Source of the DNA: Listeria valentina
Lineage (GTDB): Bacteria; Bacillota; Bacilli; Lactobacillales; Listeriaceae
Length of the DNA stretch: 64,000 bases
Direction of reading: 5' to 3'
NCBI RefSeq assembly: GCF_011800755.1
Contig: NZ_JAATJW010000005.1
Span: 1-64,000, forward strand
The notes under the pieces are model-generated. The model made no database searches, was not told the origin of the DNA, and worked only from the letters and a program-made list of their open reading frames with translations. Both the position numbers and the translations under genes were made by a program. Below are positions 8,013-17,058 of this stretch, in pieces. How positions within the stretch are numbered: the first letter of the stretch is position 1; every line of letters starts with the position of its first letter.

Positions 8013-9045
8013 TTAGATTTGATCGACCATACTAAACATGGGAAAGAGAATGGATAAGTAAATTGAAATAATCAAAATGCCAATAACTAGAAAAGCGAGT
8101 GGTTGAATATAGCCGAATAACTTTTCCGTCTTAGCCATTGATTTTTGATAACAAAGTTCATAATAAAACAGCATTTCATCAGCAATCGTAGCGTTTTGCT
8201 CACCATGCTGGATTATCGAAACCAGTTCAGTTTCAAAGAGTTTTAACTGAGAAACGGAAGTGGCGAAAGGATGTCCCTTTTCAATATTTTTAGCGAGTCG
8301 TTTTCCAATTTCTTGAAAAAAAGCTGGAGAACTGGGGCTTGAAAACAGAATCAGCATTTTTTGAACGGATAAACCGCTTTTAAGTAAATAACCGCATTCT
8401 CTTGCGAATAGTTGTGAATAGTGGATTCGTATAAAACTTGAAAAAATGGGGATGCGAACGAAAGCTTTCGCTCGGTCGAACGCATTTTGTCGCTTGCTTT
8501 TTCTCATGATAAAAAGAATGAACAAGAAAATCGCAGCAACAAGGAAAAATAAAATAAGCGGAAGTTGCTTGAGCAAAAAGAATATAAAAGTAGTGGAAAG
8601 TTTTTTATGATCGCTAATTTGGCTGAATAATAAATCAAATTTGGGTAACAAAAAAACGCGTAACAAGAAAAAAACCACAATGACCGTTGCAAAGAGAATT
8701 AAAGGGTATTGAAAAGTCTTTTTAAGCGTCTTTTCTTGTTCGGCTCTTTTTTTTTAAGAGCTCTCCACATTCTGCAAGGGTTTTTGTGAAAAAGCCGTGT
8801 TCTGCCGCATAGTAAATAGGAGCGAATATAAATTCTGGAAATGCAGCTTGTTGCAGTGCTTCTTGAAATGAATAGCCCTCTTGTAAGAGGTTCAGCATCA
8901 TTAAATAACGTTTGGCGTGTTTGGGGTTTGCGATAGCAAGATATGAAATAGCTGTCTCAATTGAAAAACCTTGCTTGAGTAAAGTAGCAAGCCGTGTTAA
9001 AAAATCTCCATCTTGTTCAAGTTGGCGCTGGTTAAAAAAAGCCAT
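8013..9045 (-). pseudogene. comGB: comGB, split by a frameshift in a run of nine A
   Basis: ComGB is the polytopic membrane platform of the competence pseudopilus. Here one frame (9045-8722, 107 residues) ends early and a second frame (open to 8013) continues the family sequence. The break is at a homopolymer of nine A on the coding strand (T at 8747-8755). With eight A the reading joins as GELLKKRAEQEKTLKKTFQYP and gives 343 residues, the usual family length, with GspF-type domains at both ends and several membrane helices. A sequencing error, a true inactivating mutation, phase variation or transcriptional slippage could explain it. Its neighbours comGA and comGC-GF look intact. Confidence 0.9.
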
Positions 9046-10084
9046 AACATTTTCCTTTCTGAATTTGTTTTTCGATACTTAATCCATCTGTGCAATTTTC
9101 TCCCGAAAAAAGTGAAAGAAGTGTTTCGTTTTGAGTAGCATGTTCATAAAGGACAGTTTGTTTTTCCGAGAGATGTGTGCAAAATAAAGAGCAATCTTTC
9201 CCGCAAAAAGGACAGTATAACTGCTTCAGAACTTGATGGCTGATCCCAAGTAGAGCTTGAGTGAGATGATTTTTTGGTAAACCAAATTCAAGCAGTCGCG
9301 TTAGCACACCAGATAAGCTATCTGCATGGACTGTACTCAAAACGAGATGACCAGTTAAAGCGGCTCGGATGACGATTTCGGCCGTTTCTTGGTCGCGGAT
9401 TTCACCTACGATGAGAATGTCAGGATCATGGCGTAAAACAGCACGAATTAGTTTACTGTAAGTAAGTCCGGCTTTTTCATTGACCGCAATTTGCAGGAAT
9501 GTTTCATTCAAATGTTCAACGGGATCTTCGATAGTTACTATGCTTTGAAGTTTTTGAGATAAAAATAATTCGGCTAATCCATACATCGATGAAGATTTTC
9601 CACTTCCGGTGCTTCCAGAAAACAAAAAGAGTCCCGTATGATTGTGACAACATTTTAAAATGCTGTTTGATTCGATGGGGAAAATCGAGGATTTCTGAAA
9701 AGAGATAAATTGGTTAAAACGAAACAAGCGAAGGACTAAGCTTTCGCTTGAGCTGACATTAGGAAGAGTAGAGACACGCAGAGCGATTTTTTCATGATGG
9801 ATTTGGTCTTCGAAACTTCCAGACTGTGGCAATCGTTTTTCACCAATATCAAGTCCTGATTGAAATTTTAAAAATAGGATCAACTTCTCGGTTTCTTCTT
9901 TGCTTAAAGTCTTGAAGGGATACAGTTTTCCGGCAATGCGCATTCGAATAAGAGCTCCGCTTTTAAAGGGGTGGATATGAATATCACTCGTGTCGTAGTG
10001 AAGCGCTTGTTTGAGCAGACTTGCTAAAAGTTGTTTGGGCAAAGTTAGAGGCACCTCCTTGTTTCTTTCTTCGCCAAATATCAT
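9032..10084 (-). CDS. comGA: Competence traffic ATPase ComGA
   Basis: A 350-residue cytosolic secretion ATPase of the GspE/PilB family that powers pseudopilus assembly. It has Walker [10 protein letters not shown], the Asp box TIEDPVEH, Walker B DPDILIVGEIRDQETAE and the His box TGHLVLSTVHA. The C-terminus has a CPFCGKDC cysteine cluster. The ATG at 10084 follows AAGGAG. It overlaps comGB by 14 nt. In Listeria, com genes depend on ComK, whose gene often carries a prophage; comK itself is not in this window. Confidence 0.92.
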   Translation of the reverse strand: MIFGEERNKEVPLTLPKQLLASLLKQALHYDTSDIHIHPFKSGALIRMRIAGKLYPFKTLSKEETEKLILFLKFQSGLDIGEKRLPQSGSFEDQIHHEKIALRVSTLPNVSSSESLVLRLFRFNQFISFQKSSIFPIESNSILKCCHNHTGLFLFSGSTGSGKSSSMYGLAELFLSQKLQSIVTIEDPVEHLNETFLQIAVNEKAGLTYSKLIRAVLRHDPDILIVGEIRDQETAEIVIRAALTGHLVLSTVHADSLSGVLTRLLEFGLPKNHLTQALLGISHQVLKQLYCPFCGKDCSLFCTHLSEKQTVLYEHATQNETLLSLFSGENCTDGLSIEKQIQKGKCYGFF

Positions 10085-10330
10085 GAAACTCCTTTTTCGA
10101 TAGAATCAAGAAAAATCGGCTAAAAGGTCTTTCTTTAGGCGAATTCAAAATTTTTCTCGTTTATTTGGCGAAATAAATCAAGAAAAACCAGCAAAAAAAT
10201 TTTTTTGTTCGTGAAAAAGATTGTGAAAAAATAAACAATACGGACGTTTTGTAAAAAAAAATAAAGTTAAGCCTTTACATTACGAACGTTAAGAGCGATA
10301 AATCGTAATATATCCGTAAAAACTTATTAT
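10085..10330 (-). promoter_or_regulatory. AT-rich comGA upstream region, possible ComK site
   Basis: This stretch holds no gene. It is very AT-rich and contains a seven-A/seven-T block at 10193-10207 that fits one AAAA-N5-TTTT ComK half-box. A second properly spaced half-box was not found, and no convincing -35/-10 pair for comGA is visible. Confidence 0.25.
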
Positions 10331-10359
10331 TTGCCGAACAATCTGTGCCATGGTAAGCT
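10331..10359 (+). promoter_or_regulatory. Promoter of the gcv operon
   Basis: TTGCCG (10331-10336) and TAAGCT (10354-10359) are 17 nt apart, with TGG just before the -10 (extended -10). Transcription would start near 10366, about 30 nt before the glycine aptamer. Confidence 0.6.
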
Positions 10360-10395
10360 AGAGAAAAGGAAAGGGTACATAGAAAAAAGCGGTTG

Positions 10396-10497
10396 AATGT
10401 AAACGGAGAGACTGTTTTGACAGCGCCGACGGGGAAAGCATGAACTATGTGAAACTCTCAGGCAAAAGGATGTTTACAGGACGCAACTCTGGAGTGG
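10396..10497 (+). promoter_or_regulatory. Glycine riboswitch, single aptamer
   Basis: The conserved core blocks of the glycine aptamer are present in order: CGGAGAG (10404-10410), CAGCGCCGACGGGG, AAACTCTCAGGCAAAAGGA, and GACGCAACTCTGGAG. Glycine binding normally switches on the glycine-cleavage genes, and gcvT follows directly. I see only one aptamer; B. subtilis has two in tandem. An ATG at 10440 lies inside the aptamer and is not the gene start. Confidence 0.93.
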
Positions 10498-10509
10498 AAT
10501 TTGCGACAG

Positions 10510-10533
10510 GGCTTATTGCTTATAAGCCTTTTT
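10510..10533 (+). terminator. Riboswitch expression platform terminator
   Basis: GGCTTAT (10510-10516) pairs with ATAAGCC (10522-10528) around a 5-nt loop and is followed by five T. It sits between the aptamer and the gcvT binding site, as expected of a glycine ON-switch that suppresses termination. Confidence 0.6.
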
Positions 10534-10562
10534 CCTATGCACAAATTCAAGAGGAGGTTTTC

Positions 10563-11654
10563 ATGTTGACAGAGCTTTTAAAAACACCGCTTCATCCGCT
10601 CTACGCGAAATACGGAGCAAAAACAATTGATTTTGGAGGATGGGATTTGCCCGTTCAGTTTTCAGGAATTAAAGAGGAGCATGAAGCAGTTCGAACACAT
10701 GTAGGCGTTTTTGATGTTTCACACATGGGGGAAATCTTAGTAGAAGGAAAAGAAAGCACTGAGTATCTTGATAAGGTCCTCTCAAACAATGTTTCTAAAT
10801 TGAAAGTGGGACGTGCTCAGTATAATATTGTCTGCTATGAAACAGGCGGAGCAGTTGATGACTTAGTAGCTTATAAATTTTCGGATGAAAAGTATTTGCT
10901 CGTTGTCAATGCTGCAAACACTGAGAAAGATTTCAACTGGCTAAAAGAACATGTGACAGAAGACGTGAAAGTCTCTAATGTGTCTAGTGAATACGGACAG
11001 TTAGCGGTTCAAGGACCAGAAGCTGAAAAAATATTAGGTACGCTTACGGATACAGATTTGTCAGCTATTCCATTTTTTGGCTTTGAAGAAGATGTGAAAG
11101 TAGCTGGGAAGAAGGCACTCATCTCACGCACTGGTTATACCGGGGAAGATGGCTTTGAAATTTATACGAAAGCAGAAGATACGGCTGAAGTATTTGAAGC
11201 GCTTCTCCAAGCGGGAGTAAAGCCTATTGGGCTTGGCGCGCGGGATACACTTCGTTTTGAAGCGAACTTTGCGCTTTATGGTCAAGAGTTGTCGAAAGAT
11301 ATCACACCGCTAGAAGCTGGGCTTAATTTTGCAGTGAAGTTGAAAAAAGAGGCTGACTTTATTGGGAAAGAAGCGTTAATTAAGCAAAAAGAAGCGGGCG
11401 TTCCACGTAAAGCGGTTGGAATTGAAATGATCGACCGGGGCATTCCGCGCACCGGCTATAAAGTTTTTGTAGATGGAAATGAAATTGGGGAAGTTACATC
11501 GGGGACGCAGTCACCTACTCTTGGTAAAAACCTGGGGCTTGTACTTGTGAAAACAGATTTTGCAAATGTTGGTCAAGTCATTGAAGTCGAGGTTAGAAAT
11601 AAAAAGCTTCAAGCAAAAGTTGTCGAAACACCATTTTACAAACGTGAAAACTAG
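10563..11654 (+). CDS. gcvT: Aminomethyltransferase, glycine cleavage T-protein
   Basis: A 363-residue cytosolic enzyme that takes the aminomethyl group from the H-protein and forms 5,10-methylene-THF and ammonia. The start is the ATG at 10563 behind GAGGAGG; the frame could extend to 10440, but that lies in the riboswitch. The sequence has GCVT features: [21 protein letters not shown], and [13 protein letters not shown] in the folate domain, then the C-terminal barrel. gcvPA starts 33 nt downstream. No gcvH is seen in the window. Confidence 0.95.
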   Translation: MLTELLKTPLHPLYAKYGAKTIDFGGWDLPVQFSGIKEEHEAVRTHVGVFDVSHMGEILVEGKESTEYLDKVLSNNVSKLKVGRAQYNIVCYETGGAVDDLVAYKFSDEKYLLVVNAANTEKDFNWLKEHVTEDVKVSNVSSEYGQLAVQGPEAEKILGTLTDTDLSAIPFFGFEEDVKVAGKKALISRTGYTGEDGFEIYTKAEDTAEVFEALLQAGVKPIGLGARDTLRFEANFALYGQELSKDITPLEAGLNFAVKLKKEADFIGKEALIKQKEAGVPRKAVGIEMIDRGIPRTGYKVFVDGNEIGEVTSGTQSPTLGKNLGLVLVKTDFANVGQVIEVEVRNKKLQAKVVETPFYKREN

Positions 11655-11687
11655 GGAGCAGTTACGCAATGAAAAGGAGGAAGAAAA

Positions 11688-13046
11688 ATGGCGAAATTTC
11701 GTTATTTGCCAATGACGGAGCAAGATGAAAAAGAAATGCTTCAGGCTATTGGTGCAGAGTCAATTGAAGATTTGTTTGCGGATATTCCGGAAAAAGTACG
11801 GTTTAAAAGAGAATATGATCTTAAGCCACCACTATCTGAACCCAATTTATTAAAGGAGTTAAGTCGGTTAGCTGCTAAAAATGTAAATACGCAGGATGCG
11901 GCTTCTTTCTTAGGGGCAGGCACATACTCGCACTATATTCCGACGATTGTGGATCATGTTATTTCTCGTTCAGAGTTTTATACAGCCTATACGCCGTATC
12001 AACCAGAAATTTCACAGGGGGAACTTCAAGCGATTTTTGAGTTTCAAACATTGATTGCTGAATTAACGGGTATGGATCTTGCTAACTCTTCGATGTATGA
12101 TGGGGCAACATCGCTTGCAGAAGGAGCTATGCTTGCGGCTGGGCACACGAGACGCAAGAAAATTTTAGTTTCTGAAGCAGTTCATCCCGAATCGATTAAT
12201 GTATTAAAAACGTATGCAAAAGGACATCATGTTGAAGTGGTACTCATTCCGGAAAAAGATGGGGTAACGGATTTAGAAGCGCTTCAAACAGAAATGAATG
12301 ATGAAGTAGCAGGTGTTGTCGTTCAGTATCCAAACTTTTTCGGTCAAGTAGAAGACCTTGGTGCGATCGAACCAATTGTTCATGAACATAAAGGTTTATT
12401 CATTGTTTCCAGTAACCCACTTGCGCTTGGAATTTTAACACCGCCGGGTGAATTTGGAGCAGATATCGTTGCTGGGGATACACAAGTTTTCGGGATTTCC
12501 GAATCGTTTGGGGGACCTCACTGTGGCTATTTCGCAGTGACCACGAAATTGATGCGTAAAGTTCCAGGGCGTCTCGTTGGGGAAACCGTAGATGAAAATG
12601 GAAAACGCGGTTTCGTGCTAACTCTTCAAGCACGGGAGCAACATATTAGACGTGATAAAGCGACTTCAAACATCTGCTCGAATCAAGCGTTAAACGCGCT
12701 CGCTTCTTCTGTTGCGATGGTAGCGCTTGGGCAAGAAGGTTTACCAGAAATGGCGAAACAAAATGTCGATAAAGCACATTATGCAAGAAAACGATTTGCC
12801 GATGCAGGCTTTGACATGAAGTTTAGCGAAGCGTTTTTTAACGAGTTTGTCATAAAACTTGATCACTCGGTTTCAGAAGTGAACGAAGCGCTTTTGGAAC
12901 ATGGTATTATTGGTGGCTATGACCTGTCGAAATACTATCCACAGTATCAAAATCATATGCTAGTAGCCGTTACCGAAATGCGAAGCAAAGAAGAAATCGA
13001 TCAATTTGTTGAAACATTGGTTAACAGTCTGGAGGGAGTCAAATGA
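11688..13046 (+). CDS. gcvPA: Glycine dehydrogenase (decarboxylating) subunit 1
   Basis: A 452-residue subunit of the P-protein, which decarboxylates glycine with PLP and loads the H-protein. It is the N-terminal half of the two-subunit form used by Firmicutes; the PLP lysine is in gcvPB. Features include the N-terminal [15 protein letters not shown], the Ala/Gly-rich core, and [28 protein letters not shown] precedes the ATG. It overlaps gcvPB by 4 nt, so the two chains are made together. Confidence 0.95.
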   Translation: MAKFRYLPMTEQDEKEMLQAIGAESIEDLFADIPEKVRFKREYDLKPPLSEPNLLKELSRLAAKNVNTQDAASFLGAGTYSHYIPTIVDHVISRSEFYTAYTPYQPEISQGELQAIFEFQTLIAELTGMDLANSSMYDGATSLAEGAMLAAGHTRRKKILVSEAVHPESINVLKTYAKGHHVEVVLIPEKDGVTDLEALQTEMNDEVAGVVVQYPNFFGQVEDLGAIEPIVHEHKGLFIVSSNPLALGILTPPGEFGADIVAGDTQVFGISESFGGPHCGYFAVTTKLMRKVPGRLVGETVDENGKRGFVLTLQAREQHIRRDKATSNICSNQALNALASSVAMVALGQEGLPEMAKQNVDKAHYARKRFADAGFDMKFSEAFFNEFVIKLDHSVSEVNEALLEHGIIGGYDLSKYYPQYQNHMLVAVTEMRSKEEIDQFVETLVNSLEGVK

Positions 13047-14503
13047 GTGAAACAATGCCATTAGTTTTTGAACGCTCTATTCCTGGTAGAATTGGATTTA
13101 GCTTACCAGAACAAGATGTGCCAGAAACAGATCTAAGTCAAATTTTCGATGCTAAAACGATTCGCTCGAAAAAAGCGGTTTTACCAGAACTCAGTGAACT
13201 TGAAATTATGCGTCACTATACAGAGCTATCGAACCACAATTTTGGAGTAGACTCTGGCTTCTATCCGCTTGGCTCTTGTACGATGAAATATAATCCAAAA
13301 ATAAATGAAAAAGTAGCTCGATTCCCAGGCTTTGCAAATATTCATCCTTATCAACCTGAAAGCTCCGTGCAAGGTGCAATGGAATTGATGTATGATTTAC
13401 AGGAAAGTTTAGTGGAAATCACTGGAATGGATGAAGTGACACTTCAACCTGCTGCAGGTGCACAAGGGGAGTGGACTGGCTTAATGTTGATCCGCGCATT
13501 CCATGAAGCAAATCAAGATACTAAACGGACCAAAGTGATTATCCCGGATTCTGCACACGGAACAAACCCGGCATCTGCAACAGTAGCTGGCTTTGAAGTT
13601 GTGACGGTAAAATCGAATGACAAGGGACTTGTTGATATCGAAGATTTACGGAGCGTTGTTGGAGAAGATACGGCAGCTTTGATGCTTACGAATCCGAATA
13701 CGCTTGGTTTATTCGAAAAAGATATTGTGGAAATTGCTGAAATCATCCATGAAGCTGGAGGCAAGCTTTACTATGATGGTGCCAATTTAAATGCGGTTAT
13801 GTCGAAAGCACGCCCTGGGGATATGGGCTTTGATGTTGTGCATTTAAACTTGCACAAGACGTTTACGGGTCCGCATGGCGGCGGTGGCCCAGGTTCTGGA
13901 CCAATTGGGATCAAAAAAGATCTGATTCCTTATTTGCCAACACCTGTTTTGACCAAACAAGATGATCGCTATGTTTTTGATTATAATTACCCTGAATCAA
14001 TCGGACGAGTAAAACCATTTTATGGCAACTTCGGCATTAACGTTCGTGCATATACTTATATTCGGACGATGGGCGCAGAAGGTTTGAAAAAAGTAACCGA
14101 ATATGCGGTGCTGAACGCCAATTATATGATGCGTTGTTTGGAAAAAGCGTTTGATCTTCCTTATAGCCAAATCTGTAAGCATGAATTTGTTTTAAGCGGT
14201 AGTAGACAAAAGAAACTCGGTGTAAGAACAACGGATATCGCGAAACGTCTGCTCGATCATAATTTCCATCCGCCAACGGTTTATTTCCCGCTTATTGTGG
14301 ATGAGGCAATGATGATTGAACCAACAGAAACGGAATCAAAAGAAACGCTAGATAGTTTCATCGATACGATGCTTGAAATTGCAAGAGAAGCGGAAGAGGA
14401 TCCTGAAATCGTTCAAGAAGCTCCACATAATACGTATGTGAAGCGACTGGATGAAACACAGGCTGCTCGGAAACCTGTCTTGCGATATCAAAAAGAAAGT
14501 TAA
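13043..14503 (+). CDS. gcvPB: Glycine dehydrogenase (decarboxylating) subunit 2
   Basis: A 486-residue P-protein subunit that carries the PLP lysine, seen in the context [16 protein letters not shown]. Other conserved stretches are [14 protein letters not shown] near the N-terminus and [11 protein letters not shown]. It forms the active heterotetramer with GcvPA. Its start overlaps the gcvPA stop (ATGA) with GGAGGG just upstream. A strong bidirectional terminator follows, ending the glycine-regulated operon. Confidence 0.95.
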   Translation: MSETMPLVFERSIPGRIGFSLPEQDVPETDLSQIFDAKTIRSKKAVLPELSELEIMRHYTELSNHNFGVDSGFYPLGSCTMKYNPKINEKVARFPGFANIHPYQPESSVQGAMELMYDLQESLVEITGMDEVTLQPAAGAQGEWTGLMLIRAFHEANQDTKRTKVIIPDSAHGTNPASATVAGFEVVTVKSNDKGLVDIEDLRSVVGEDTAALMLTNPNTLGLFEKDIVEIAEIIHEAGGKLYYDGANLNAVMSKARPGDMGFDVVHLNLHKTFTGPHGGGGPGSGPIGIKKDLIPYLPTPVLTKQDDRYVFDYNYPESIGRVKPFYGNFGINVRAYTYIRTMGAEGLKKVTEYAVLNANYMMRCLEKAFDLPYSQICKHEFVLSGSRQKKLGVRTTDIAKRLLDHNFHPPTVYFPLIVDEAMMIEPTETESKETLDSFIDTMLEIAREAEEDPEIVQEAPHNTYVKRLDETQAARKPVLRYQKES

Positions 14504-14508
14504 CAAAA

Positions 14509-14544
14509 ATCCCCGAAAGCAAAGTCTGCTTTCGGGGATTTTTT
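14509..14544. terminator. Bidirectional terminator between gcvPB and the pentapeptide gene
   Basis: A 13-bp perfect stem (14509-14521 and 14527-14539) with a 5-nt loop has A runs on the left and six T on the right. It can stop both gcvPB and the convergent minus-strand gene, whose stop codon is at 14543-14545. Confidence 0.9.
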
Positions 14545-15166
14545 AGTCTTCTATGATAATTCCAAGGATGGTTGACAAGCTGAGCGCTTGCTCGCGATTT
14601 ACTTTTAATCCCTTTAAGGCAGGGACGGTTGCTGTAAGCCTATTGAAGGTCGAATCGGTGAAATCGAGTCCAAGCAATGAAGTATTGGCGAATAAGCATT
14701 CATCAAGATTGCATCGCGTGAACGTAAATTGCTTGAATTCCGTCCCATCAAATTCAGCTCCGCTTAAATCGCAATCAATAAAAGCGGCTGATTTGAAGCG
14801 ACTAAAATTAAAACCAGCCAAGTTTAAACGACAGTTTTGAAAGGTAACATTTTGGAACAGTGTTTCGGAAAAGTCGATTCCAGTTAATTTACAGTCTGCA
14901 AAAGTAACGCGATGAATGGAACTAGCATAAAGAGTCAGATTGGATAAGTCACTTTTATCGAAAGAAACATCGCTCAGTTCAATTCTTGGATAAAAACGAT
15001 TTTCAAAGTAACTATTTTGAAAACGAGAATGGTCGATCATGTAATGTTCTTCTTCCGCAAGTGGGAAGGCTCCAGAGAAAGCAATTTGACTGAAAAACGG
15101 ATCGTCATATGTGAGAGCAGACTGATCAGTTAATGCATCTGGAATTTTTGGAGCTGTAATTTTCAT
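14543..15166 (-). CDS. Pentapeptide-repeat protein
   Basis: A 207-residue protein with no signal peptide. From about residue 60 it has repeated A(D/N)LxF-type pentapeptides, for example FSETLFQNVTFQNCRLNLAG and CDLSGAEFDGTEF, which build a right-handed quadrilateral beta helix. The start is the ATG at 15166, just behind TAGGAGG; the frame extends to 15271 without a binding site. Such proteins sometimes mimic DNA and protect gyrase, but nothing here shows that. The gene lies apart from yqhL, behind a hairpin, so it probably has its own promoter. Confidence 0.85.
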   Translation of the reverse strand: MKITAPKIPDALTDQSALTYDDPFFSQIAFSGAFPLAEEEHYMIDHSRFQNSYFENRFYPRIELSDVSFDKSDLSNLTLYASSIHRVTFADCKLTGIDFSETLFQNVTFQNCRLNLAGFNFSRFKSAAFIDCDLSGAEFDGTEFKQFTFTRCNLDECLFANTSLLGLDFTDSTFNRLTATVPALKGLKVNREQALSLSTILGIIIED

Positions 15167-15188
15167 GGTAGATTTCCTCCTAGAAATA

Positions 15189-15224
15189 AATAAGTCGTAC
15201 CTTTTTTGAGGGGTACGACTTATT
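15189..15224 (-). terminator. Hairpin terminator after yqhL
   Basis: A 13-bp perfect stem (15189-15201 and 15212-15224) with a 10-nt loop lies just behind the yqhL stop. The minus-strand tail is T-rich but short. Confidence 0.6.
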
Positions 15225-15230
15225 AAGAAA

Positions 15231-15611
15231 TTATTTGGCTTTCGTTTTCCCAGTCCATTTGCTATAACCACGTTTTAACTGGTAAATATCTCTGTAGCCA
15301 CGTTTATAGAGCATGATTGCTGCACGATTGCTGCGTTGAGCAGATTGGCAGTATAAATATATTGGTTGATCTTTGCGGATTTCTGATGTGCGTTGTTTAA
15401 GCTGCGTAACCGGAATATTCCGCGCGCCTAAAATATGGCCACCATCAAATTCATTTGGTTCACGAACGTCGATCAATTGCGCTTTGCGGTAGCCCTCTTT
15501 AAATTCTTCTTCTGTTAGTACAGTACGCGCTTTTTTACGCATAACAAATTGATAAACTTCATAAATGAATAAAATCAGCAAAATCGCGATTGCTAAAATC
15601 CAACTACCCAA
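15231..15611 (-). CDS. yqhL: Membrane-anchored rhodanese-like protein YqhL
   Basis: A 126-residue protein with one N-terminal membrane helix (about 3-24) and a single rhodanese domain. The domain has LIDVREPNEFDGGHI and the catalytic Cys 88 in YLYCQSAQRS, consistent with sulfur transfer or persulfide handling at the membrane face. The position after the gcv genes matches B. subtilis yqhL. The reading frame is full length for the family. It lies 44 nt behind yqhP and is likely in one transcript with it and yqhQ. Confidence 0.88.
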   Translation of the reverse strand: MGSWILAIAILLILFIYEVYQFVMRKKARTVLTEEEFKEGYRKAQLIDVREPNEFDGGHILGARNIPVTQLKQRTSEIRKDQPIYLYCQSAQRSNRAAIMLYKRGYRDIYQLKRGYSKWTGKTKAK

Positions 15612-15655
15612 ATTCTAAACTCCTTTCCTAAAAAAAGCATTATAACTATTATACC

Positions 15656-15934
15656 TTATTTTTTTCCTCCATCAATGACTTTAAAGGAAGATTTTTTCTT
15701 TTTTTTAGCAGGCTTTACTTTTGCTTTCCGAAGCTCTTTTGATTGTTTTACGGCACGCTTGTAAGCGGAATCGGTTTCTTTTCGCCCTGCTGCCCGGTTT
15801 ATAAAGTAAAAGAGGGCGGTGAAAATACTCGCGGAAAGTACTAGCCAAAACAAAATCGTCCATTTTCCAGTAAAAAGGCCAACCAAACACAAAAGTAAAA
15901 TAACGGCAAGAATCAGAAGTGAACTTTTTTTCAT
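15656..15934 (-). CDS. YqhP-like small membrane protein
   Basis: A 92-residue protein with two adjacent membrane helices (about 5-22 and 28-47) and a very basic C-terminal tail (KVKPAKKKKKSSFKVIDGGKK). CGGAG lies 10 nt before the ATG. By position between yqhL and yqhQ it corresponds to B. subtilis YqhP. The function is unknown. The basic tail might contact nucleic acid or phospholipid head groups; this is speculation from composition only. Confidence 0.7.
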   Translation of the reverse strand: MKKSSLLILAVILLLCLVGLFTGKWTILFWLVLSASIFTALFYFINRAAGRKETDSAYKRAVKQSKELRKAKVKPAKKKKKSSFKVIDGGKK

Positions 15935-15941
15935 CTTCGTC

Positions 15942-16904
15942 TTACTCCGCTACTTCCAAGTCGGAAATGTCATTTTGAACCGGTACGCCTTCTTTTTCAA
16001 CGCGAAGTAATTCGTTGAATGAAGCGATGGCAACTTCCACTTGATCGTCTGTAGGTTCTTTTGTCGTGAGAAGTTGGAGCCAAAGCCCAGGATAGCCAAG
16101 AAAACGTAAAACAGGAATGTTTCGGCATTTGTTAGTGAGTTGTAAAACTTCAAAAGATACGCCGAGAACAACTGGAATTAGTAAAATCCGGTCTAAAATC
16201 CGTAACCAGAGTGGGTCAGTTGGAACTAAGAAATAAATAAACATCCCAACGACGACGGTGAATAGAATAAAACTGCTTCCGCAACGATAATGCAGGCGTG
16301 ACTCTTTTTGGACGTTTGCAACGGTTAATGGAAGCCCATTTTCAAAGCAATTGATAACTTTATGTTCAGAGCCGTGATACTGGAAAACTCGTTTGATAAT
16401 AGGAGTTTGCGAGACGGCGAAGATATAACCTAGCAATAAAAGTAGTTTGAAAAAGCTTTCTAACAAGATTTGTCCAGTGTCGCTAGGGACAAGGAATCGG
16501 AAAAACTGAGCAAGAAACACAGGGATGAGCGTCATGACAAATTTAGCAAAAATAAAAGAAAGAATGCCGATAACGGCAACACCTAGCCACATGGCAAGTT
16601 TGGATTCTTTCTTTTCCACGTGCTGCTCTTCTACCGGATCATTTGGATCTTCTTCATATCGGTCGGTAGCAAATGTTAAATGTTTGGATCCGATCGCACT
16701 GGATTCGATTAAAGCAACAATGCCGCGGAGAAAAGGAATTCGTTTTAGTTTTGCGACCCAAACAGGGCTGTTTTTTTCAAGATAAAAATAATCAAATGTA
16801 CCATCTATTCGTCTTATGGCAGTGACAGTTTGCTTTTTGCCACCAAACATAACGCCTTCAACAACAGCTTGACCGCCATAAGTTGGTTTTGGATTTTGTT
16901 TCAT
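15942..16904 (-). CDS. YqhQ-like DUF1385 membrane protein
   Basis: A 320-residue integral membrane protein. It begins with the family signature PTYGGQAVVEGVMFGG, followed by AIRRIDGTF. A long hydrophobic stretch follows with several helices (about 100-165 and 205-245), and YHGSEHKVINCFENG lies between them. It matches DUF1385/YqhQ, conserved in Firmicutes with no established function. The stop is 7 nt from the yqhP start, so the two are translationally close. The binding site before the ATG is weak. Confidence 0.85.
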   Translation of the reverse strand: MKQNPKPTYGGQAVVEGVMFGGKKQTVTAIRRIDGTFDYFYLEKNSPVWVAKLKRIPFLRGIVALIESSAIGSKHLTFATDRYEEDPNDPVEEQHVEKKESKLAMWLGVAVIGILSFIFAKFVMTLIPVFLAQFFRFLVPSDTGQILLESFFKLLLLLGYIFAVSQTPIIKRVFQYHGSEHKVINCFENGLPLTVANVQKESRLHYRCGSSFILFTVVVGMFIYFLVPTDPLWLRILDRILLIPVVLGVSFEVLQLTNKCRNIPVLRFLGYPGLWLQLLTTKEPTDDQVEVAIASFNELLRVEKEGVPVQNDISDLEVAE

Positions 16905-17015
16905 ATATTCACCGACCTTCTTGATTTCTAGAGTATCATTATAGCACTTTCTAATTGGACAAGCTAGAAACGGAGCGGGTTTGAGCGCGAAATCATATTA
17001 CGAGGCACGATTTTA

Positions 17016-17024
17016 TGCTACAAT
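17016..17024 (+). promoter_or_regulatory. Extended -10 promoter of the M24 peptidase-efp unit
   Basis: TGC-TACAAT forms an extended -10 element about 35 nt upstream of the gene start. The -35 region (TATTAC at 16996) is weak. Confidence 0.5.
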
Positions 17025-17058
17025 AGCAGAAGAATGAAAAAGCTAGGGAGGAAAGAAC

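Noticed and set aside
10440-10562. N-terminal extension of gcvT from the ATG at 10440
   Set aside because: It lies inside the glycine aptamer core and terminator; the true start at 10563 has GAGGAGG upstream and matches the family N-terminus.
14553-14840. Plus-strand frame of 95 codons
   Set aside because: It is the shadow of the pentapeptide-repeat gene; the repeats are evident on the other strand.
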